A DNA stretch of 56,842 nucleotides from Pseudomonadota bacterium (GTDB lineage: Bacteria > Myxococcota_A > UBA796 > SXON01): assembly GCA_030685065.1 (NCBI GenBank), contig JAUXQH010000156.1, forward strand, positions 1 through 56,842, given 5' to 3'. The position numbers were made by a program, and so were the translations under genes. The first letter of the stretch is position 1; each line of letters starts with the position of its first letter. Below are positions 50,673-56,842 of the stretch, one piece after another. Below the pieces are notes generated by a model. The model saw only the letters and a list, made by a program, of their open reading frames with translations, was not told the DNA's origin and did not search any database.

Positions 50673-50712
50673 GACGTTGCTCTATCGTCCCGCGGCCGCC
50701 CTCGCGCGACGT

Positions 50713-51585
50713 TCAGTGCGCCTGGTGATTTCCGGTGATCTTGGAGTACTCGCCGAGCAGAACCTCCAGAACCTCCTCTTCCTCCCCTCGTTCCGTGCAG
50801 AACACGCGCACCTCCAGCTCGTCCTCCCGGCCCGGCTCGCCGAAGTCCTTGAAGGTGAACTCGACCCTCCCCTCGGTGTCCTCGTCGCAGCTTCCGGTGC
50901 CCTCGCCGATGAACGTGGTGAACCCGGCGCTCGGCGGCGTCTCCTCCCCCTCGTCGATGCACGACGCCGAGGTGAGGTCGAGCAGGTGGAACTGGTGGGA
51001 CTCGTTCGCCGTGTGGAACCAATTCACCTCGAGGTTCTGCCGCTCGTCGTCCGGGTCGCACCGGAGCTGGAACCCGTGGCTGACGATGCCGTCGCTCCGC
51101 CGGTCGCCCAGGTAGACCACGCCGCCGCCGGTCATGCGGTTCTCGGGCGGGGGAGCCGCGGGACAGCCGCACTCCGTCCCCTCCGGCAGGTCCTCACAAG
51201 TGGCCGGGCACTCGAGCTCGTTGAGGGTCTCACAGGTCGGCTCGGGGCAGTCGGGGCAGCAGTCGAGGTACTTGGTGTCCTCACACGTCGCGTCCGGGCA
51301 ATCGGGGCAGCACTCCTGCTCGTCGATGATGTCCTGGATGTCCTCGCAGTCCTTCTCCACGTCCGTGTCCTCGTACGTGTCCGTGTCCACGTCCGTGTCT
51401 TCGTAGGTGTCCGTGTCCACCTCCGTGAGCTCGGCTTCGGGCTCGTACCCCGGCGCCGGCACCAGGTGCGCAATGGTAGCGGGATCCTCGCCCTCCGCGG
51501 GCTCCGTCGCCCTCGCCCGCAGCTCGTTGCCGATGTCACAGGCGGAGAGGCAGAGGAACAGACCAACCAGTTCATTTCGTGACAC
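50713..51585 (-). CDS. Cys-rich lipoprotein with Asp/Thr stalk and MTGGG domain
   Basis: 290 residues. GTG 51585 starts a lipoprotein signal (ELVGLFLCLSAC, lipid Cys at residue 16). Then come a VDTDTYEDTDVDTDTYEDTD stalk (about 56-75) and three Cys-rich CCPDCP-type repeats (about 85-135). The C-terminal domain (about 145-290) opens with NRMTGGGVVYLG and contains SHGFQLRCD and NWFHTANESHQFHLLDL. That MTGGG-HGF-C-HRFHL pattern recurs in secreted bacterial proteins of unknown function. It lies 40 bases before the PI-PLC-like gene and leads this minus-strand group. Confidence 0.75.
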   Translation of the reverse strand: MSRNELVGLFLCLSACDIGNELRARATEPAEGEDPATIAHLVPAPGYEPEAELTEVDTDTYEDTDVDTDTYEDTDVEKDCEDIQDIIDEQECCPDCPDATCEDTKYLDCCPDCPEPTCETLNELECPATCEDLPEGTECGCPAAPPPENRMTGGGVVYLGDRRSDGIVSHGFQLRCDPDDERQNLEVNWFHTANESHQFHLLDLTSASCIDEGEETPPSAGFTTFIGEGTGSCDEDTEGRVEFTFKDFGEPGREDELEVRVFCTERGEEEEVLEVLLGEYSKITGNHQAH

Positions 51586-51704
51586 TTCGGCACACCCTCG
51601 GCAAGAGCTTAGGCACCGCGGGGGTTCGGCAATGGGCATGGAGGGGCCGGGGGCCTGTAAGGAGTTCGGCCCTGCCCCGTTGTCAGCGCGAACCCCTGGA
51701 ACCC

Positions 51705-52664
51705 ATGATCTCCCTCGTCGCCTTTCTCTTCCTGAACGCCGCCCACGCCCGCACCGAGACCCCCGTCCGCGCCACCTTGGGAGATGGACAGATCCTCATG
51801 GGGGAGGTCCGCACCAAGACTCTCCTGCTCAAGAGCGGCTCCGGGATCCTGGAGATCCCGCTCTCCGACGTGGGAGAGGTCGTCCCCGCGGACGCGGGCG
51901 GGCTGGGTGAATCCGAGGGGCGGGTGGACGTCTGGCTCAAGAACGGCAGCGAATTGCGTGGCACCTGGGCCGATCCCAAGCTCGCGATGAGCATCCGCGT
52001 GGGCGGCGACAAGGTGGCGGTGGATCTGCCGATGAACGACCTGTCCCGCTTCCAGCTGCAGGGGGACGCGCGGTGGCCGGCCGGCCCCGTGTTTCGGATG
52101 CGCACCCGCCTCGGCGATGACTTCCTCGTCGATCCGGCCCGCACCCAGCTCGTGCTGGAGAACTCGTTCGGCACGTTCTCCCCGCTGTTGTCCGAGTGTC
52201 GCTCGGTCGCGCCGGTCTCCGATCCCGAGGGCCTGTGGCGCATCGAGCTCCAGACCGGCACGGTGCTGCTCGGGCACCTCCAGGACGGAAAGGTGACCGT
52301 GGCGCTCCCCATGGGCCCCGCCCAGATGTCGGTGCCGCTCGACCAATTCGTGTCACTCCGCGTCGAGCGTTGGGACGCGCGGCCGGTGGCCTCGGGGGCG
52401 GTCACGAACCAGGTGTCACGAGGGGGGCGTGGGCCGGACGCGCCTGGCTACGAGCTGGCCCCGCTGATCGAGATGTCGCGGGAGGAGGCGATGTCCCCGG
52501 CGTTGCCCGCAGAGACGGTCGCGACCGCGGCTCCGCGCGCCATCGGAACCAAGGCGGCGCAGGGCGCCCCGTCGCGCGCGAAGCAGTCGGTGGCGGTCCA
52601 GGACGAGTGGTTCGACAATGACGCGTTGCAGGCCACGAAGGACGCTCAGGACGATGGGGAGTGA
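51705..52664 (+). CDS. Secreted beta-rich protein, unknown function
   Basis: 319 residues from ATG 51705, with a Sec signal (ISLVAFLFLNAAHA, cleavage near residue 15). The mature protein has repeated units of the form G-(I/V/E)-L-x-G-x(8)-L-x(4)-G-x-(I/M)-x-(I/V)-P-L-x-(D/Q), as in GQILMGEVRTKTLLLKSG with LEIPLSDVGEVV and GTVLLGHLQDGKVTVALPMG with MSVPLDQFVSL. These suggest a beta-sandwich repeated three to four times. The last 80 residues are Ala/Ser-rich and probably disordered. No family recognised. It is divergent from the MTGGG lipoprotein. Confidence 0.7.
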   Translation: MISLVAFLFLNAAHARTETPVRATLGDGQILMGEVRTKTLLLKSGSGILEIPLSDVGEVVPADAGGLGESEGRVDVWLKNGSELRGTWADPKLAMSIRVGGDKVAVDLPMNDLSRFQLQGDARWPAGPVFRMRTRLGDDFLVDPARTQLVLENSFGTFSPLLSECRSVAPVSDPEGLWRIELQTGTVLLGHLQDGKVTVALPMGPAQMSVPLDQFVSLRVERWDARPVASGAVTNQVSRGGRGPDAPGYELAPLIEMSREEAMSPALPAETVATAAPRAIGTKAAQGAPSRAKQSVAVQDEWFDNDALQATKDAQDDGE

Positions 52665-52738
52665 GCGCGCGCGCTCTACGGTGAGCCCTTTCGTGGGATA
52701 GTGCGCGCACCCCGGCTCTCCGCGGGGAAGGAACCCGC

Positions 52739-55700
52739 ATGTCCCCCCGCCCCCTGCTCGCGCTCGTGCTCCTCGTCGGCTGCGAGCCCCCGGTCGAGAC
52801 CCCGAAGTCCAACGAGGCGCCGGTGGCGGCGATCACCTCCCATGCCGACGGCGACACCGTCGACGAGGGCTACGTCGTCAGCTTCCGCGGCACGATCACG
52901 GACGCGGACCATGGGCCCGAAGACCTCGTGGCCACCTGGTTCGCCGGGGACGAGGAGCTGTGCGCCGAGGCGCCGGTGAGCGCGACCGGCGAGTCCACGT
53001 GTGACGCGGTGCTCGGAGTGGACGAGGGCGCGATCCAGCTCCTGGGGCGCGACCCCGAAGGCGCGACGGGCGTGGCCGAGCTGAGCCTGGTCGTGAACGC
53101 GACCGACGCCCCGGTCGCCGAGATCCTCTCGCCGACGACCACGGGCCGCTACTACGCGGGCCTGGCGCTCCCGGTCGAGGCCACCATCGCCGACGCCGAG
53201 GATGACGCGGACAGCCTCACCGTGATCTGGACGGACGAGACCGGCGCCGAGCTGACGATCGACAGCACGCCCGAGGGCGGGGTGCTCCAAGGGGAGATGG
53301 CGTTCGACGCGGGCGACCACGCGCTGACCCTCACCGTCACCGACCTCACGGGGAAGGTCGGCGTCACCTCCGTCGACTTCGTGGTGGGCGCGGAGAACAC
53401 GGCTCCATCCTGCACCATCACGTCACCCCTCGACGGAGGAGACGCCGAGGTCGGCACCTACGTGGATCTGACGGCGACCGTCGGGGATCTCGATCAACCG
53501 GTCACGGAGCTGGTCGCCACCTGGTCGAGCGACCTGGATGGCCCCCTCGGGGGCACGGCGATCGGCGCGGACGGGACGATCGCGCACGGACTGGACACCC
53601 TCACCTTCGGCACCCACGTCCTCACGCTCACGGTCGTGGACGAGCTCGGAGCCGTCTGCACGGACGACCTCCTCTTCTCGATCGGCACCCCGCCGGACGC
53701 GACGATCGAGGCCCCGCTGGACGCGGAGCTGTACAACGAGGGCGACCTCATCTCCTTCCTCGCGACGGTGTCCGACTCCGGCACCTCGCCCGACGCGCTC
53801 GCGCTGACGTGGGAGAGCGACCGGGACGGCCTGCTCGACGCCGCCCCCGCGGACTCGACGGGGCTCGCCGCCTTCGACGCCGACTGGCTCAGCGCGGGCG
53901 AGCACGTCGTCACCCTCAACGTGACCGATGTCGAGGGCCTCTACGCGGAGGCGGCCGTCACGTTCACGGTGAACGGCCTCCCCACGGCCCCCGCCCTGGG
54001 GATCTCCCCGGCCTCTCCCTTCACGACCGACGCGCTGGTCGCCGCCATCACCGTCGACGCGATCGATCCGGAGGGGGACTCCCTCTCCTACACCTGGGCG
54101 TGGACGCGCGACGGCGCCGCGACCGCCTACGTCACCGACACCGTGCCGGCGGACGCCACGACCCGCGGCGAGGTGTGGGAGGTCATCGCCACCCCGAACG
54201 ACGGCTGGGGTGCCGGCGCCCCGGGGTCGACCTCGGTGGTCATCGGCAACAGCGCCCCGGTGCTGACGAACGCGGTCCTGTCCCCGGATCCGGCGTGGGC
54301 GGGGGACACCCTGAGCTGCACGCCCGACGCGGCGACGGACGCCGACGGCGACACCGTCTCGTACACCTATGCGTGGATGGTCGACGGCGTGTCGATCGGG
54401 TCGACCGCGTCCTCCTTGGACGACAGCTCCTGGTCCGCGGGCGACGCGGTCGTCTGCGTCGTCACCCCCACCGACGGGACCGATGCCGGCGTGTCGGTGC
54501 CTTCGAACACCGTGACCATCGACAACTCCACCCCCGCGATCACGTCGGTGTCGATCTCCCCGGTGCCCGCCGCCGCGGATGACACGCTCACGTGCAGCGC
54601 GTCGGGCTTCACGGATCCGGATGGGGACCTCGACCAGACGACGTTCGCCTGGACCGTGAACGGCGCGGCCGCGGGCGCGGGTGTGACCCTCTCGGGCGCG
54701 TTCGTCGGCGGCGACACCGTCGTGTGCACCGCCACCCCGTTCGACGGGACGACCAGCGGCACCGCGCTCTCCGCGACGTTGACCGTCGAGAACACCCCGC
54801 CGGTGCTCGCGAGCGTGTCGCTCACGCCCGCCACCCCGACCGTGGCGGACACGCTCACGTGCGCCCCAGGCGTCACGACCGACATCGACGGCACGACCAG
54901 CTTCACCTGGCGCTACACCTGGACCATCGACGGCGGCGCGATCGCCGCCACCACGAGCACGCTCACCTCCGCCGACTTCGACCATGGCGATGTGGTGGCG
55001 TGCAGCGTCACGCCGAACGACGGTACGGAAGACGGCGCGGCGATGGCCTCGTCCGCGGTGACCATCCAGAACACCGCGCCCGTGCTGGCCTCGGTGACCC
55101 TCTCGCCGGATCCGGCGTGGGAGGGCGACACCCTCAGCTGCTCGCCCGACACGGCGACGGACGCCGACGGCGACAGCGTCTCCTACGCCTACGCGTGGAC
55201 GATCGACGGCGCCGCGATCGGGGCGACCTCCTCCACGTTGGGGGACACCTCGTGGTCCGCGGGCAACGTGGTGGCCTGCGTCGTCACCCCCACGGACGGG
55301 TTCGACGCGGGCTCGCCCGTGACCTCCAACAGCGTGACCATCGACAACTCGACCCCCACGATCGCGTCGGTGGCGATCTCCCCGGCGAGCCCCGCCGCCG
55401 ATGACACGCTCACATGCGCCGCCTCCGGGTTCTCCGACCGGGATGGCGACGCGGACCGGACCACCTACGCGTGGACCCTCAACGGCGCCGCCGCGGGCAC
55501 GGGCAGCACCCTGCTCGTCGCCGCGTACGGCGGGGACACCGTCGTCTGCACCGCGACCCCGTTCGACGGGACGACCAGCGGCACCGCCCTCACCGACACG
55601 GTCACCCTCGAGAACACCCCCCCGGTGCTCGCGAGCGTCTCGCTCACGCCCACCTCGCCGACCGAGGCGGACACGCTCACGTGCGCCCCGGGCGTGACGA

Positions 55701-56842
55701 CCGACATCGACGGCACCACGAGCTTCTCGTACGCCTACGCCTGGACCGTCGACGGCGGGACCATCTCCGCCACCGCCTCCACCCTCAGCCCCACCGAGTT
55801 CGACCGCGGCGACGTGATCCGGTGCCGGATCACCCCGAACGACGGCACGGAGGACGGCGCGTCGCTGACTTCCTCCGCGGTGACCATCCAGAACACCGCG
55901 CCCGGGGTGGTCTCCGTCACGCTCTCGCCGAGCGCCCCCGACACGGACGACACCGTGACCGCCTCGGCCACCGGCACGGATCTGGACGGGGACACCGTCA
56001 CGTTCACCTACGCCTGGTACGTCGACGGCACGGTCGTCGCCGCCACCGGCGCCACGCTCTCCGGCACGTACTTCGCCCGCGACGAAGAGGTCTACGTCGT
56101 CGCCACTCCGACCGACGGGACGACCAGCGGCACGGCGATGGCCTCGGCCTCGGTCACGGTCGCCAACACCGCCCCCTCCATCTCGGCGGCCACGATCACG
56201 CCCGACCCGGCGACCGTGTCCAGCACGCTCACCTGCGCCGCGAGCGGCTTCTCCGACCTCGACGGCGACCCGAACGCCACGACCTACGCCTGGACCGTGG
56301 ACGGCGCCGCCGCCGGCACCGGGGCCACGCTCACCTCGGGCTTCGGCTCCGGCGATGTCGTCGTGTGCACGGCCACCCCGAGCGACGGGACGGACACCGG
56401 CACCGCCCGCACCGACTCGATCACCATCGCCAACACCGCGCCGGTGCTGGCGAGCGTGAGCCTCACCCCGACGACCGCGTACGAGGCGAGCACGCTCACC
56501 TGCGCGCCCGGCAGCACCACGGATGCCGACGGCACCACGAGCTTCACCTACACCTACGCCTGGTACGTGAACAGCGCGCTCGTCGCCCCGGTGACGACCA
56601 CGTTGACCGGCGCGTACTTCGGCCGCGGCGACAGCGTGTCCTGCCGCGTCACGCCGAATGACGGCGCCTCGTCCGGGAGCGCGGTCTCTTCCAGCGCGGT
56701 CACCATCGGCAACACCGCGCCGGTGCTCGCGACCGTGACGCTCAACAGCTACGCCCCGACGACCAACGCCACGCTGACCGCCTCGGTCACGTCCTCCGAC
56801 GCCGACAGCGACACGGTCACCTACACCTACGCCTGGTACGTG
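52739..56842 (+). CDS. Giant Ig-like-repeat lipoprotein, truncated by window end
   Basis: At least 1368 residues, open to the last base. ATG 52739 has AAGGA about seven bases upstream and a lipoprotein signal (RPLLALVLLVGC, Cys15). The first about 430 residues are PKD/Ig-like domains of varied sequence. From about residue 500 there are domains of 90-95 residues with the pattern NTAPVLASVSLTP, DTLTC-P, DADGDTVSYTYAW-VDG, a second Cys in VV/VxC, TP-DGT and S-VTI, each with two Cys that may pair. They come in three alternating types. It looks like a long surface stalk or adhesin. The C-terminal functional domain, if any, lies outside the window. Confidence 0.85.
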   Translation, partial: MSPRPLLALVLLVGCEPPVETPKSNEAPVAAITSHADGDTVDEGYVVSFRGTITDADHGPEDLVATWFAGDEELCAEAPVSATGESTCDAVLGVDEGAIQLLGRDPEGATGVAELSLVVNATDAPVAEILSPTTTGRYYAGLALPVEATIADAEDDADSLTVIWTDETGAELTIDSTPEGGVLQGEMAFDAGDHALTLTVTDLTGKVGVTSVDFVVGAENTAPSCTITSPLDGGDAEVGTYVDLTATVGDLDQPVTELVATWSSDLDGPLGGTAIGADGTIAHGLDTLTFGTHVLTLTVVDELGAVCTDDLLFSIGTPPDATIEAPLDAELYNEGDLISFLATVSDSGTSPDALALTWESDRDGLLDAAPADSTGLAAFDADWLSAGEHVVTLNVTDVEGLYAEAAVTFTVNGLPTAPALGISPASPFTTDALVAAITVDAIDPEGDSLSYTWAWTRDGAATAYVTDTVPADATTRGEVWEVIATPNDGWGAGAPGSTSVVIGNSAPVLTNAVLSPDPAWAGDTLSCTPDAATDADGDTVSYTYAWMVDGVSIGSTASSLDDSSWSAGDAVVCVVTPTDGTDAGVSVPSNTVTIDNSTPAITSVSISPVPAAADDTLTCSASGFTDPDGDLDQTTFAWTVNGAAAGAGVTLSGAFVGGDTVVCTATPFDGTTSGTALSATLTVENTPPVLASVSLTPATPTVADTLTCAPGVTTDIDGTTSFTWRYTWTIDGGAIAATTSTLTSADFDHGDVVACSVTPNDGTEDGAAMASSAVTIQNTAPVLASVTLSPDPAWEGDTLSCSPDTATDADGDSVSYAYAWTIDGAAIGATSSTLGDTSWSAGNVVACVVTPTDGFDAGSPVTSNSVTIDNSTPTIASVAISPASPAADDTLTCAASGFSDRDGDADRTTYAWTLNGAAAGTGSTLLVAAYGGDTVVCTATPFDGTTSGTALTDTVTLENTPPVLASVSLTPTSPTEADTLTCAPGVTTDIDGTTSFSYAYAWTVDGGTISATASTLSPTEFDRGDVIRCRITPNDGTEDGASLTSSAVTIQNTAPGVVSVTLSPSAPDTDDTVTASATGTDLDGDTVTFTYAWYVDGTVVAATGATLSGTYFARDEEVYVVATPTDGTTSGTAMASASVTVANTAPSISAATITPDPATVSSTLTCAASGFSDLDGDPNATTYAWTVDGAAAGTGATLTSGFGSGDVVVCTATPSDGTDTGTARTDSITIANTAPVLASVSLTPTTAYEASTLTCAPGSTTDADGTTSFTYTYAWYVNSALVAPVTTTLTGAYFGRGDSVSCRVTPNDGASSGSAVSSSAVTIGNTAPVLATVTLNSYAPTTNATLTASVTSSDADSDTVTYTYAWYV
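54248..56710 (+). repeat. Higher-order coding repeat, period 822/822/819 bp
   Basis: Within the giant lipoprotein gene, three-domain blocks start at 54248, 55070 and 55892, and the next begins at 56711. Blocks 1 and 2 keep long identical DNA stretches, for example CCGTTCGACGGGACGACC at 54737 and 55559, exactly 822 apart, and ACGCTCACGTGCGCCCC at 54851 and 55673. Block 3 has the same three-domain length, but its first domain has diverged. The pattern indicates amplification of a three-domain unit, in frame, at different times. Confidence 0.8.

Noticed and set aside
51586..51704. Possible sigma-54 site upstream of the MTGGG lipoprotein
   Set aside because: The -24 GG dinucleotide is not conserved in the right register with TTGC.

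Overview
The window is very GC-rich and gene-dense, and looks chromosomal, from a Gram-negative deltaproteobacterium-type organism, most likely an uncultured Myxococcota lineage. The clues are several lipoproteins with Asp/Thr-rich stalks, MopE-type and thrombospondin-type-3 calcium-binding repeats, a MYXO-CTERM-like tail, FG-GAP and LamG surface proteins, a TonB-dependent receptor, sigma-54 promoters, and a Gld-type ABC operon. I saw no rRNA, tRNA, CRISPR array or conventional transposase gene.

Layout. 1-438: short tandem repeat and no confident gene. 439-9808: mostly envelope genes, comprising a small Cys-rich lipoprotein, two frameshifted genes (DUF3667-like and GT2-like), a MopE-repeat protein, a di-iron ferritin-like lipoprotein behind a sigma-54 promoter, a membrane protein, a lipoprotein, an HD hydrolase, a CotH-like protein and a fatty-acid desaturase. 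9795-14773: a minus-strand operon of three small membrane-anchored paralogues (start/stop overlaps), a large polytopic membrane protein, a GT-B glycosyltransferase and a TPR protein; an SGNH hydrolase is divergent. 16160-21891: a Gld-like ABC operon (ATPase, permease, GldG-like, DUF4340) followed by two tandem-duplicated receiver domains that lack the phosphoacceptor Asp. 22059-27113: M14 carboxypeptidase, outer-membrane protein, lipoprotein and TonB receptor. 27527-29541: a compositionally different TetR / cupin-GST fusion pair around a double palindrome. 29821-39255: LamG protein, zinc-protease-like lipoprotein, PEP carboxylase, small proteins, an XPB-type helicase with a Bax1 (DUF790) partner, and an SDR.

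39392-43641: a 25-bp direct repeat that forms the 3' end of an orphan xanthine-dehydrogenase-type molybdenum subunit, then an FG-GAP lipoprotein. 43661-51585: a minus-strand group with a lipoprotein, a PI-PLC-like lipoprotein and two divergent ClpA/B-type double-AAA+ ATPases. Between the two ATPases sits a 532-bp cassette: one GxxExxY (PD-(D/E)XK-like) gene between about 53-bp inverted repeats, whose outer repeat supplies the last codons and stop of the upstream ATPase. 51705-56842: a secreted protein, then an incomplete giant lipoprotein of Ig-like domains with an 822-bp higher-order repeat.

The strongest candidate for something undescribed is the GxxExxY inverted-repeat cassette and the Clp-like ATPase pair it interrupts. 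Secondary candidates are the cupin-GST fusion, the degenerate receiver pair attached to the Gld-like operon, and the three-paralogue glycosyltransferase operon.
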